From Vulcanimicrobiota bacterium (GTDB taxonomy: Bacteria > Vulcanimicrobiota > Xenobia > Xenobiales > JADMJV01), in the NCBI GenBank assembly GCA_019637395.1, contig JAHBVR010000007.1, forward strand, positions 62,001 through 126,000: a DNA stretch of 64,000 nucleotides, read 5' to 3'. Each line of letters starts with the position of its first letter. Position 1 is the first letter of the stretch. Shown here one piece after another: positions 24,885-33,173 of this stretch. Under the pieces are notes generated by a model, which was not told where the DNA came from, did not search any database, and was given only the letters and a program-made list of their open reading frames with translations. The translations under genes were made by a program, and so were the position numbers.

Positions 24885-25873
24885 AGAACCCGGGCCTGCG
24901 CGAAGCCATCGCCCTGACACTGGCAGTGATCCTGTGGTTTTACGTGCGCGTGACCAAGACGGGTGGCACCAGCTTGGAAACTCAGGTGCAGGTAACCGTT
25001 CCCATCCAGTTGCGCGGGCAAAGCTCGAAGTTGACGATTTACGAGATGTCTCACGACAAGGTGACGGTTACCATCCAGGGGGATAGTCAGGAAATGACCG
25101 GCCTGCGCGAGCAACATATCCAGGCCACGGTGGATCTGACGGGTGAGGAAGCCAACAGTATTTATCCCCAGGTCAAAGTGTTGGTGCCGCCCCAGTTTCG
25201 CATCGTCGCCTCCGATCCGGAAACCATCAACATCAAGCAGGCTGCCCAAGTCAGTAAGCAAGTGCCTTTTCGCGTTACCGTCTCAGGCTCCGCCGCCAAG
25301 GGGCGTAGCGCCGGCAAAGCCGTCTTCAACCCCAAGAACGCCACCGTGACCGGTCCGGAACCGTTGGTCAACGAAGTAACCGAGGTGCGCGGTAAAGTGC
25401 TGATGACGGGCGAAAGCCAGTCCACCAGCTACGAACTGCGCGACCTGGATCCGGTAAACTGGGATGGGCAGAAGGTCGAGGGAACGCGGGCCACGCTCAA
25501 GGTCAACCCGGCTCGTTTGACCGTGACCGTGCCCGTGGAGGCTGAAAATCGTTCGGTGGCGGTGGCGGTTTCGCTGCAGCGCATCCGAGTTGAGCATGCC
25601 GCTGGATGGCGCCCGATGATCGAGGTGGATCCGGCTTTCGTGACTTTGAGTCTATCCAAGGAACAGCAAGCTCCTGAGTACGTGGAAACCCGGCCTGAAG
25701 TCTTCGCCGCTTCCACCCGGGTAGAGTCACGTGAGGTCCCACTGGAAATTCCTGACGGTTTTGAAGTCATTGGGGGGAGGACGGTGCGGGTCAAAGTGAT
25801 CCCTACCCGCACCGCTCCTCCCGCCACGCCGGTGCCCACCCATAGTCCCACGCCCAGCTCCACGCCGAAATAG
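24881..25873 (+). CDS. cdaR: CdaR (YbbR-domain) regulator of CdaA
   Basis: A 330-residue protein with an N-terminal membrane anchor (EAIALTLAVILWFYVRV) and about four extracytoplasmic YbbR-like beta repeats, each beginning near VPIQLRGQ, VPFRVTVSG, VTVPVEAENR and VPLEIPDG. The C-terminus is a Pro/Thr-rich tail. CdaR binds CdaA across the membrane and tunes c-di-AMP synthesis. Its GTG overlaps the cdaA stop (GTGA), as in the canonical operon. Confidence 0.93.
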   Translation: MKNPGLREAIALTLAVILWFYVRVTKTGGTSLETQVQVTVPIQLRGQSSKLTIYEMSHDKVTVTIQGDSQEMTGLREQHIQATVDLTGEEANSIYPQVKVLVPPQFRIVASDPETINIKQAAQVSKQVPFRVTVSGSAAKGRSAGKAVFNPKNATVTGPEPLVNEVTEVRGKVLMTGESQSTSYELRDLDPVNWDGQKVEGTRATLKVNPARLTVTVPVEAENRSVAVAVSLQRIRVEHAAGWRPMIEVDPAFVTLSLSKEQQAPEYVETRPEVFAASTRVESREVPLEIPDGFEVIGGRTVRVKVIPTRTAPPATPVPTHSPTPSSTPK

Positions 25874-25907
25874 CGGAGTCCCGCCGGAGGCTGGCGAATG
25901 GCCGCCG

Positions 25908-27242
25908 ATGCCTGGATACTTTGGAACGGATGGCGTCCGCGGGGTCGCCAATCAACTGCTTACTCCGGAACTGGCCGTGCGCCTGGCGCGAGCTCATGGA
26001 AGCTGGCTGTTTCGCCAGTATGGACGCTGTCGCGTTCTCATCGGCGCGGATACTCGAGTTTCTTCCAATATGCTGGAATGCGCCTATGCTTCGGGACTGG
26101 CCTCCAGCGGCATCGATAGTGTGCTCATCGGCGTCATTCCCACTCCCGGCGTAGCCTGGTTGACCCAGCAGGGAGATTACCGCGGCGGCGTGATGATCTC
26201 GGCCAGTCACAATCCCGTTCCGGACAACGGCATCAAGTTGTTTGGCGAGGACGGCTTCAAGCTTAACGATGAGGTGAGCCGGCTACTGGAAGAATGGATG
26301 GATGGAGCCGAATTGCCGCGCCCGATCGGCACTGAGGTGGGCGCCATCGAATGGCGGCTCGAAGGTCGCCAGGCCTATTTAAATCATCTCAAGGGGTTGT
26401 GCCCCGAAGGCCTGGCCGGGCTCAAGGTGGTCTTGGACTGCGCTCACGGGGCCGCTTGCGAATTGGCTCCGCGGCTTTTCCGCGAGCTGGGAGCCGAGGT
26501 CATCGAATTGCACAGTCAGCCGGATGGCGCGCGCATCAACGTAGAGTGCGGCTCCACTCATCTGCGCGGCCTGGCCGAGGCGGTGTTGGAACACGGGGCG
26601 GCCGTGGGGATCGCTTTCGACGGCGACGCGGACCGTTGCCTGGGCGTCGACGAAAGAGGTCAAACCATCGACGGCGATCGGATGCTGTTGATGTTTGGCC
26701 GCATGTTGCAGGGGCGTCAGGAGTTGCCCGGTCAGGAAATTGTGGCCACGGTCATGAGCAACTTCGGCCTGGAAGTGGCTTTGCGCGAACTGGGCATCGG
26801 TCTGGTGCGAGCGAATGTCGGGGATCGCTACGTGCTTGAGGAGATGCAGAAACGGGGCTGTCCCCTGGGCGGAGAGCAGTCGGGCCACTTGATCTTCCTG
26901 CAGCATTGTACTACCGGAGACGGCCTGCTGTGCGGTTTACGCCTGGTCCAATATTTGCGCCTACGGGGCGGTCCTTTGTCGGTTTTGGTGGGCGAATTCC
27001 CCGCTCTACCGCAGAAGCTGGTCAACGTTCCCGCCAGCCGCAAAGAACGCCTGGACAACGACGCCACCATTAGCCGGGCCATCGAGAAGGTGGCCAACCA
27101 GCTGGGCCAGCGCGGCCGCCTGCTGGTCCGCCCCTCCGGCACCGAGCCCCTTGTCCGCCTCATGGCCGAAGGTCCCAGCGAATCCGAACTGGATCAACTC
27201 CTGGAAGACCTCCGCGTGGTCGTCTCCGAACGCCTGAACTAA
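25908..27242 (+). CDS. glmM: Phosphoglucosamine mutase GlmM
   Basis: A 444-residue alpha-D-phosphohexomutase converting glucosamine-6-P to glucosamine-1-P for peptidoglycan. Start segment GYFGTDGVRGVAN, catalytic phosphoserine in MISASHNPVPDNGIK, Mg-binding loop FDGDADRC, sugar-binding GGEQSGH and phosphate site RPSGTEPLVRLMAEG. It is third in the cdaA operon, where GlmM is also known to inhibit CdaA. Confidence 0.97.
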   Translation: MPGYFGTDGVRGVANQLLTPELAVRLARAHGSWLFRQYGRCRVLIGADTRVSSNMLECAYASGLASSGIDSVLIGVIPTPGVAWLTQQGDYRGGVMISASHNPVPDNGIKLFGEDGFKLNDEVSRLLEEWMDGAELPRPIGTEVGAIEWRLEGRQAYLNHLKGLCPEGLAGLKVVLDCAHGAACELAPRLFRELGAEVIELHSQPDGARINVECGSTHLRGLAEAVLEHGAAVGIAFDGDADRCLGVDERGQTIDGDRMLLMFGRMLQGRQELPGQEIVATVMSNFGLEVALRELGIGLVRANVGDRYVLEEMQKRGCPLGGEQSGHLIFLQHCTTGDGLLCGLRLVQYLRLRGGPLSVLVGEFPALPQKLVNVPASRKERLDNDATISRAIEKVANQLGQRGRLLVRPSGTEPLVRLMAEGPSESELDQLLEDLRVVVSERLN

Positions 27243-27321
27243 GAACCAGAGTCGTTCAGGCAAATTTTAGGTCCACTCGCTAAGGTGTCAAAAAGCACAT
27301 AAAAGGGACGGACACAAGACG

Positions 27322-27867
27322 ATGATTAACACCAACAGCACCATTCGCACTCAGGCCACTACCCGCTCCGGACGTAGCGCCTCCGAGTCCACCTCGGCTG
27401 GCGACACCTTCACCTCCTCCGGCACCCGGGGCCTGTTCTTCGGCAAACCCGTGGCCGAAGCCGCCAAAGCCGAGCCCGCCGTCGCCCGCACCTCGGCTCA
27501 GAAACTGCAGTCCCTGGGACTGAACGCCGAGCAGGCCACTCGCCTCGCCGATGCCGCCAATGAGAATCCTTACTTCGAACCCTACCGCGCCGGTCGTATC
27601 GATACCGGAGAAGTCTTCCTGGTCACCCAGCAAAACTGGTCGGCCGACCCCGCTGGTTTCACCGGCTATGAGAATGCTTTCCGCGTCTACGTCGCGGCCG
27701 GCGATGAGATGCGGGAGCTTAAGGTCACCGGCGCCGACCGCAGGCGCGACGGCGGTTCCACCTACATCCGCACCGACGCCGCCAGCTTCGACTTCCCCAT
27801 CCGCGGCGACGCCAGCGTGGGTGGACGCTCGCTCACGGCTCGCCTGGATTCGATGCAGCTCAGCTAA
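27322..27867 (+). CDS. Hypothetical protein with Ser/Thr-rich N-terminus
   Basis: A 181-residue protein. The first 45 residues are disordered and Ser/Thr/Arg-rich (INTNSTIRTQATTRSGRSAS), with no Sec signal. The rest is a mixed alpha-beta domain (LQSLGLNAEQATRLADAAN, VFLVTQQNW, FRVYVAAGDEM). No family is recognised. An unstructured N-terminus without a Sec signal is compatible with export through a flagellar-type apparatus, but nothing demonstrates this. The 79-bp gap from glmM may hold its promoter. The 3' end overlaps the convergent lipid kinase by 4 bp. Confidence 0.55.
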   Translation: MINTNSTIRTQATTRSGRSASESTSAGDTFTSSGTRGLFFGKPVAEAAKAEPAVARTSAQKLQSLGLNAEQATRLADAANENPYFEPYRAGRIDTGEVFLVTQQNWSADPAGFTGYENAFRVYVAAGDEMRELKVTGADRRRDGGSTYIRTDAASFDFPIRGDASVGGRSLTARLDSMQLS

Positions 27868-28820
27868 GAGGGTAGTCTCATGGGAAGAGCCTGAGGAATC
27901 ACCTGGATATCGGCAGGCAAGGGAGGGCCCAGGCGACCGTCGATGCGCAACAAGCCGGCGTGATCGGACCAGAGGCGCACCCGTTTCACCTGCGAGTAAC
28001 GCACTCCGCGCAAATAGGCGGTGTGTTTCCCCAGGAAGATAATGGGAATGGCCATCACGAAAGCGAACTTGGACAGCGACGGAATCACGCAAAGATCCAG
28101 GTTGCCGTCATCAATGACGGCGTGAGGGGCAATGGCGAAGCCGGCCGAGAAGTGGCTGCAGTTGGCCACGCTGATATGATAGGCGCGGAAGGACTGCAGC
28201 CGTCCATCCACCTCCAAAAAGTAACGGCGCGGTCGGAAGACGGTAACCGCCTTCACCACCGCCAGAGCGCCGTCCCAAATACGCCGAAACATGGAAGGAC
28301 TCTCTTTGGGGAAAGCCTTCCAGGCGGCCACGTCCACTCCGACACCCACCGATTCGGTAAACAGTCGGTCGCCGGCGCGGCCCAGGTCGACTCGGTGAAG
28401 CGTGCCGTTCATCGCGGTTTCCATAGCCAGCTTCGGATCCAGCGGCAGATTTAGATAACGCGCGAAGTTATTGAACGTGCCCAGGGGAAGAATGCCGAAA
28501 TAGGGACGCTGCTCGGCCGGACGGCCAAAGACCCCGGCCTGATCCATACCCCAGAGCACTTCGCGCACACTGTCGTCGCCGCCGGCGGCGACGATCAGAG
28601 GGCAGCCGGCCTGCGCTTCCTCGCGGGCCAGACGGGTCAAGTCGCCGGCCTTCTCCGAGGGACGCAGGCGCAAGCCGTGCTCTTCGGCCAGAGCCGTCAA
28701 CTGCTCCAAATTGTTTGGGCCGCGCGAGGCTCCTGAAGCCGGATTGAGGAGGACTACACCTGGGACGGTTTGTGCTTCTTCTTTACCCATTTTTCTAGGC
28801 GCCTCGTTCCCTTCATCCAC
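27864..28820 (-). CDS. Diacylglycerol/lipid kinase family protein
   Basis: A protein of about 318 residues with the DAGK catalytic fold: VVLLNPASGASRGPNN, the nucleotide-binding VAAGGDDSVREVLWGM (GGDG-type with Asp in place of Gly), ILPLGTFNNFARYLNLP, and DDGNLDLCVIP toward the C-terminus. Members phosphorylate diacylglycerol or related lipids. Several starts are possible; GTG at 28820 has AAGGAG 5 bases upstream, and ATG 28790 is an alternative. Both overlap the yqeG-like gene, so the two genes are coupled. Confidence 0.85.
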   Translation of the reverse strand: MDEGNEAPRKMGKEEAQTVPGVVLLNPASGASRGPNNLEQLTALAEEHGLRLRPSEKAGDLTRLAREEAQAGCPLIVAAGGDDSVREVLWGMDQAGVFGRPAEQRPYFGILPLGTFNNFARYLNLPLDPKLAMETAMNGTLHRVDLGRAGDRLFTESVGVGVDVAAWKAFPKESPSMFRRIWDGALAVVKAVTVFRPRRYFLEVDGRLQSFRAYHISVANCSHFSAGFAIAPHAVIDDGNLDLCVIPSLSKFAFVMAIPIIFLGKHTAYLRGVRYSQVKRVRLWSDHAGLLRIDGRLGPPLPADIQVIPQALPMRLPS

Positions 28821-29257
28821 CATTGCTCCTTGGGATCGGGCAATTCAATGAAAATCGAGTAAACACCAAGCAAATTCGCACCTAACACATCGGTGAAGAT
28901 TTGATCTCCCACCATAGCGGTCTCGGAGGGAGCCGTTCCCAGCATGTGCATGGCTTTTTTGAAGCCTCGCAGCATCGGTTTGCGGGCCAGGGCCACATAG
29001 GGGATACCCAATGGCCTGATGGCGCGCTCGACCCGGTCCAACTTGGCGTTGGTGACCAGACACAGTGAGAGCGCGGAAGCCTTGGCGCGATGAATCCAAT
29101 CCTGTACCTGATGCTCGACATCGTGGCTGTCCCAGGCCACGATGGTGTTGTCCAGATCGAGCAACAAGCCGCGAATTCCCTGTTGCAACAGGTAGTCGAT
29201 ATCGATCTCGGTAAGAAACCCGACCGTTTGTCGGGGCCGCAACCACTTCAGTACCAT
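28754..29257 (-). CDS. YqeG family HAD IIIA-type phosphatase
   Basis: A 167-residue HAD phosphatase with LLLDLDNTIVAWD (nucleophile and acid Asp), CLVTNAK (motif II), ARKPMLRGFKKA (motif III Lys) and MVGDQIFTDVLGAN (motif IV). The short IIIA layout and sequence order match Bacillus YqeG and yeast Gep4-like phosphatidylglycerophosphate phosphatases. Being next to a lipid kinase is consistent with a phospholipid role. Confidence 0.87.
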   Translation of the reverse strand: MVLKWLRPRQTVGFLTEIDIDYLLQQGIRGLLLDLDNTIVAWDSHDVEHQVQDWIHRAKASALSLCLVTNAKLDRVERAIRPLGIPYVALARKPMLRGFKKAMHMLGTAPSETAMVGDQIFTDVLGANLLGVYSIFIELPDPKEQWWMKGTRRLEKWVKKKHKPSQV

Positions 29258-29267
29258 CTGGCTCCCC

Positions 29268-30332
29268 TCATTTCCCGTAACTCAAGCGGTACAGGCACCC
29301 CGCGTAGTCATCTGAGATAACCAAAGCCCCGTCGGGCATTTCCTGAACGTCCACCGGTCGGCCACTGACCTGGCGGCCGCGCAGCCAGCCCTGGGCAAAA
29401 ACCTCGGTTCGGGCCTTACCCTGGTTATCAGGACGCCCCAGCATCAGGCAATAACCCACCGGGCTGGAGCGATTCCAGGAGCCGTGGGTGGCCAAAAAAA
29501 TACAGTTCCGATAAGTGGCCGGGAACATCTTGCCCCGATAGAAGCGCAGGCCCAATGGGGCCATGTGAGCCTGCAGGGCCGAAGCCGGCGCGACCGGATG
29601 GAGCCGGGCCGGCATCTTCGAGCCCCACTCGGGATCGGGCAGGTTGTTTCCATAGCGATAAGGGAAACCATAATGCTGATTGGATTTGGGAGCACGGTTC
29701 AACTCCTCGGGAGGGATGTCATCCCCCAGCATATCTCGGCCATTGTCGCTGAACCACAGACAGCCGTCCTGAGGATCCCAGTCAAATCCCATCGTATTGC
29801 GAATGCCGCGTTGCAGCACCTCGAGTTTTTTGAAGTCCTGGCTGAATCGAGAGAGCGTTCCGAACGGGTCGGCAACTTCTCCCACGTTCAGGGGCGCCCC
29901 GATCCCGATGTACAGGCGCCGATCCGGCCCCCAGCGCAAAACCCGGTATCCATGGTGGGTTTTATCAGGCAACTGGCTATTCAAGGTTTCCAACGGAGGT
30001 TTCTTGTCTAACCGGCTCAGGATATTCCTGACCCGCGAGAGTCGCTGAATCTCGCAGATGTACAACGTTCCGTCGGCAAAGGCCACGCCGTTGGGACTAT
30101 TGAGACCCGAAGCAATCTCGTGAACTTTGCGTTGCGGAGTGACTGCGTAGACCTTGCTTCCGGTGGTACCGACAAAAAGCGTGCCATCCGGGGCCATTCC
30201 CAAATGGCGGGCCCCGGGCACCCGGGCATAGAGTTCCAGCTTGAAACCGGAGGGCACCTGGATCTGGCGAAGATCGGGTTGCGCCCGGGCCACCGCGCTC
30301 AACAGCAGTCCAAGGAGGAGCTTTTTTAGCAC
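29268..30332 (-). CDS. Secreted PQQ-dependent sugar dehydrogenase-like beta-propeller
   Basis: A 354-residue protein with a signal peptide (LKKLLLGLLLSAVARAQ) and a six-bladed propeller of the glucose/sorbosone dehydrogenase family: HLGMAPDGTLFVGT, LNSPNGVAFADGTLY, THHGYRVLRWGPDRRLYIGIG, GIRNTMGFDWDP, LWFSDNGRDMLGDDIPPEELN, and GRPVDVQEMPDGALVISDDY. It oxidises sugars or aldehydes in the periplasm or outside, or serves as a plain propeller. Downstream of the CoxM/CoxS-like genes, with a 7-bp overlap. Confidence 0.85.
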   Translation of the reverse strand: MLKKLLLGLLLSAVARAQPDLRQIQVPSGFKLELYARVPGARHLGMAPDGTLFVGTTGSKVYAVTPQRKVHEIASGLNSPNGVAFADGTLYICEIQRLSRVRNILSRLDKKPPLETLNSQLPDKTHHGYRVLRWGPDRRLYIGIGAPLNVGEVADPFGTLSRFSQDFKKLEVLQRGIRNTMGFDWDPQDGCLWFSDNGRDMLGDDIPPEELNRAPKSNQHYGFPYRYGNNLPDPEWGSKMPARLHPVAPASALQAHMAPLGLRFYRGKMFPATYRNCIFLATHGSWNRSSPVGYCLMLGRPDNQGKARTEVFAQGWLRGRQVSGRPVDVQEMPDGALVISDDYAGCLYRLSYGK

Positions 30333-30559
30333 CGCGTGGGTTCAGGAACCAGCGAATTCTCCTGCAGCGGGGCAGCCTGGACAAATGGCTTGAGTTCGAT
30401 CTGACGCCCATGGGCCTGAGCGGCCAGCATCAGACTCGCGGAGACCATTCGCCCCTCCAGCCAAACGGCCAGCTCGGTCTGCAACACCTCGCTGAGCAAG
30501 GTCCCGGGTTCCACCTCGTGGGTGCAAGCTCTTCCGTCCACTACCAATTCGATCTGCAT
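30326..30559 (-). CDS. CoxS-like protein lacking the [2Fe-2S] cysteine loop
   Basis: A 77-residue protein aligning with the small iron-sulfur subunit of molybdenum hydroxylases (CoxS): VDGRACTHEVEPGTLLSEVL matches the N-terminus, and VSASLMLAAQAHGRQIELK matches the VNSCLxLAxQADG segment. The GCxxGxCGAC loop between them is missing, so the ferredoxin-type cluster cannot be bound. The second half of the normal subunit (four-Cys helical domain) is also absent. It lies 11 bp after coxM and no large subunit is present. A degenerate or repurposed subunit. Confidence 0.6.
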   Translation of the reverse strand: MQIELVVDGRACTHEVEPGTLLSEVLQTELAVWLEGRMVSASLMLAAQAHGRQIELKPFVQAAPLQENSLVPEPTRC

Positions 30560-30570
30560 GGAATCCTCCT

Positions 30571-31413
30571 CTAACTTGCCAATTGCAGCAGCGCGCGGCG
30601 GGTCAGAACACCCGCCAACTCACGGCGATAATCGGCGCTGGCCCGCAGGTCAATGACCGGGTCCACCAGTTCCGTAACGACACAAACAACATCTTCGATG
30701 ACGTCGGCCTGGAGCGGTTTCTCTAACAAAACCCTTTCGGCTTCCAGCAAGCGCTGGGGAGTGCGTCCGATCGCCCCCAGAGCAATGCGCACCTTACCGC
30801 AGACACCGCTCTCCAACTCCAGGGTAACCGCCAGATTAACCAGAGCCTGGTCGACCTGAGTTCGGCCGAACTTGAGAAAGATGCCACGCACCTGACTGGA
30901 GGGACGGGGGATCTGGATTTCTTTGAGGATGCCCTGGCCCACCGCGGTGCGCCGATAATCAAGGAAAAACTCTTGAATGGGCAGCTTCTCTTCCCCATCC
31001 AGGCGCGCAACCACCACTTCAGCGTCCAGCGCCAGCAGGGCGGGAGGGCTATCCGCGAAAGGTCCGGCCCCCACCACGTTGCCTCCCAGAGTGGCCGTAT
31101 TGCGCACCTCGGTTGGCCAACCCTGACAGCAACTGGAGGAAAGCACCCCGTTGGCCAACTTGGCGATGGCGGGTGAAACAGCCAGCTGGTGCATGGTCGT
31201 GGTGGCGCCAATCCGCAAGCGCTCGGCTTCTTCCTCGATATAGTCCAGCCCCAGTCGAGTGACGTCGATCAAGCAGCGAATGTCCGGGGGAAGATTAGGC
31301 ACGATTTCCGTGCCGCCCGCGATAGGCGCGGCGGCTTCGCCATATTCATGCTTCTTCTGCACCGCCTCGGCCAGGCTCTGAGGGTAGAGGAACTCCTCCA
31401 ATTGATGTATCAC
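30571..31413 (-). CDS. Xanthine dehydrogenase/CO dehydrogenase FAD-binding subunit (CoxM-like)
   Basis: A 280-residue FAD-binding subunit: LEEFLYPQSLAEAVQ start, PIAGGTEIVPNL (FAD pyrophosphate loop), RLRIGATTTMHQLA, RNTATLGGNVVGAGPFADSPPALLALDAEV, and the C-terminal CO_deh_flav domain (FLKFGRTQVDQALVNLAVTL). It normally works with a CoxS iron-sulfur subunit and a CoxL molybdopterin subunit. Here only a cysteine-less CoxS follows and no CoxL is within the window. Confidence 0.9.
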   Translation of the reverse strand: MIHQLEEFLYPQSLAEAVQKKHEYGEAAAPIAGGTEIVPNLPPDIRCLIDVTRLGLDYIEEEAERLRIGATTTMHQLAVSPAIAKLANGVLSSSCCQGWPTEVRNTATLGGNVVGAGPFADSPPALLALDAEVVVARLDGEEKLPIQEFFLDYRRTAVGQGILKEIQIPRPSSQVRGIFLKFGRTQVDQALVNLAVTLELESGVCGKVRIALGAIGRTPQRLLEAERVLLEKPLQADVIEDVVCVVTELVDPVIDLRASADYRRELAGVLTRRALLQLAS

Positions 31414-31455
31414 CGCTAAAAAATTCCTCGCCCGAGCATCTCTACCTCTTTAGGC

Positions 31456-31692
31456 TTAGACGGGAATGGGGGCGTGGAGGGTCAGGCCGATGACCAGGCC
31501 GGTAGCCAGGATGACCGCGGCCAGTACGATGCCGACGGCCACATTGCCCTTGCGCAGCTCTTCGATTTCGTTGAGACCGGGCGTGAAGGCATCGAAAATC
31601 TTGATGACGATTCCGAGCGAAACGCCCATGGCCAGGGCGGACACGAGAGTCCAGGCGAAGGCTCGCCCTAATTCCAGGAAGATCTGTCCCAC
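31456..31692 (-). CDS. DUF350 family membrane protein
   Basis: A 78-residue protein with two membrane segments: AFAWTLVSALAMGVSLGIVIKIFD and NVAVGIVLAAVILATGLVIGLTL, with the FDAFTPGLNEIEELRKGN linker typical of DUF350. Family members are often next to glutathione or glutathionylspermidine synthetase-like ATP-grasp genes; here the glutathione synthetase gene lies 56 bp upstream. The function is unknown. Confidence 0.8.
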   Translation of the reverse strand: MGQIFLELGRAFAWTLVSALAMGVSLGIVIKIFDAFTPGLNEIEELRKGNVAVGIVLAAVILATGLVIGLTLHAPIPV

Positions 31693-31726
31693 GCCCGCCT
31701 GTTCCTCAAGCCGGCCCCGCCTCCTC

Positions 31727-31753
31727 CCTAAGTGACCCTCGGCGCCACTTAGG
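31727..31753. repeat. Short palindromic repeat related to the 701-866 element
   Basis: CCTAAGTG at 31727-31734 and CACTTAGG at 31746-31753 form perfect inverted arms around ACCCTCGGCGC. The left half (CTAAGTGACCC.CGGCGC) matches the left end of the element at 701-720. It overlaps the stop codon of the glutathione synthetase gene. It may act as a terminator-like hairpin or be a relic of the same repeat family. Confidence 0.5.
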
Positions 31754-33125
31754 AAACAGCCGCCGTATCCAGGAATGAGTAGCCGCCCAAGACCAATCCT
31801 TCCCGATTGTGCACGTGCTTGGTGCGCAAGAGGTAGCCTTCGGTGTCCTGGAACTCCGGCTCAGACTTACCTTCATCCCAGAGTGCGTAGGAAAAGTGAC
31901 CCATCTCGGTAACGCACAGATCGTCGACCACTTTCTCGTCCACCAGACGGACGGCCCGGAACGGCTCCTGTTTGATGGCCTCCATGATGATAAACGCTTC
32001 CGCATCCCTTTTAGACAGCTTATTGAGATACTCGACCATCTGGTCGCCAAAGTAGTTATTGCCGCCGCCCTCACGGCTGGGCTTGAGCACCCAGTTCTCC
32101 GGTTCCTGGAGAGCCAATTCGCGGCCGGTGGCTCCGTATAAAGCGCCGTCGACCGGCGCCATGGCCACCATCGTCTCCAGCAAAGCCACTGCCTCTTGAG
32201 GCGTTACGAACTTTTCCAGCATGGCCTGATCACCCAGTACTTGCTGAATCTTTTTGGTATTGGCCAACTGGATGGTCACGCTGGGGATCGACATCGTCTG
32301 GCTGTGCTCCAGCAGGCGCCGGCCTTTCCAGGCCAACTCATTCCGATAGTGGTCGGGACTATAGCCGGCCCGGAAGTAAGCGATGGCCGCCGACTTACCG
32401 TGGAGGCAGGTGAAGCCGTCGCGCAATTCGCCCAGCTCGCCCAACTCATCGAGAGTGGTCCGCACCACCGGAATACCGTAATCGAGAACCAGTTCCGCCT
32501 GCATGCTGCGCTGGTCGAAAGCATTGACCTCACCCGGCGGCACAATAAACAGGACCACCTGGCCGGGCTTCGCGTAATGCTTGTAACCCAGAGCCAGGCC
32601 CTGACAAATGGTGCTGCCGCCCCGGTGAGCCACCACCTTCTGGCCCAGTTCGGTGCCCGCGTACAGGTAGCGAATGGCCGCGTTGACGCGCTGCGAGGCG
32701 TAACCCAGACTGGCCGCCATCAAATTGGTCTCCACCTGCTTGGGCACGATTCCCTTAGGCGTGACCGCCGGCATAAAATCATGGCGACTCAAAAACAGCC
32801 AGGGCCGCGAAATCGGTTTGTCGGGCAGACAACTGTAGAGGCCCTTCACAAAGTCATCCACCTCGCGACTGGCGGCCAGGTGCTCATCGAGAAACTCGCG
32901 CTGTTGGGAAACCCGGTGATAAAGCTTATTGTAAAGCGGACTGACCCGCCGGCCATGATCATAAAAACCGGCCGGAGCCTCCCAGGGATGGAGAGTGAAG
33001 GGGAGATGTCCGATGCTGCCGTCTTTGCGGTAACGTACGAGGCCGTGAGCCATTACGAACTCGAGACCCTCATGGGCAAGGTCGGCGGCGCGATCGATCA
33101 AGGGGGTAGCGGTGAGGTTTGTCAT
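31749..33125 (-). CDS. Eukaryotic-type glutathione synthetase
   Basis: A 458-residue protein resembling eukaryotic glutathione synthetase along its length, not the bacterial GshB fold family. Landmarks are FLSRHDFM, KQVETNLMAASLGYASQRV, FDQRSMQAELVL, AIAYFRAGYSPDHYRNE, SVTIQLANTKKIQQVL, the glycine-rich loop LKPSREGGGNNYFGDQM and the C-terminal YLLRTKHV...LGGYSFLD. The REGGGNN loop is the hallmark that closes over ATP. It joins gamma-Glu-Cys and Gly. No gamma-glutamylcysteine ligase is in the window. The stop overlaps a palindromic repeat. Confidence 0.88.
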   Translation of the reverse strand: MTNLTATPLIDRAADLAHEGLEFVMAHGLVRYRKDGSIGHLPFTLHPWEAPAGFYDHGRRVSPLYNKLYHRVSQQREFLDEHLAASREVDDFVKGLYSCLPDKPISRPWLFLSRHDFMPAVTPKGIVPKQVETNLMAASLGYASQRVNAAIRYLYAGTELGQKVVAHRGGSTICQGLALGYKHYAKPGQVVLFIVPPGEVNAFDQRSMQAELVLDYGIPVVRTTLDELGELGELRDGFTCLHGKSAAIAYFRAGYSPDHYRNELAWKGRRLLEHSQTMSIPSVTIQLANTKKIQQVLGDQAMLEKFVTPQEAVALLETMVAMAPVDGALYGATGRELALQEPENWVLKPSREGGGNNYFGDQMVEYLNKLSKRDAEAFIIMEAIKQEPFRAVRLVDEKVVDDLCVTEMGHFSYALWDEGKSEPEFQDTEGYLLRTKHVHNREGLVLGGYSFLDTAAVS

Positions 33126-33173
33126 CCTCGGATGCTACGTTGGGGCCGGGAGGGGTCCTCCTGGGCTTAAGGC

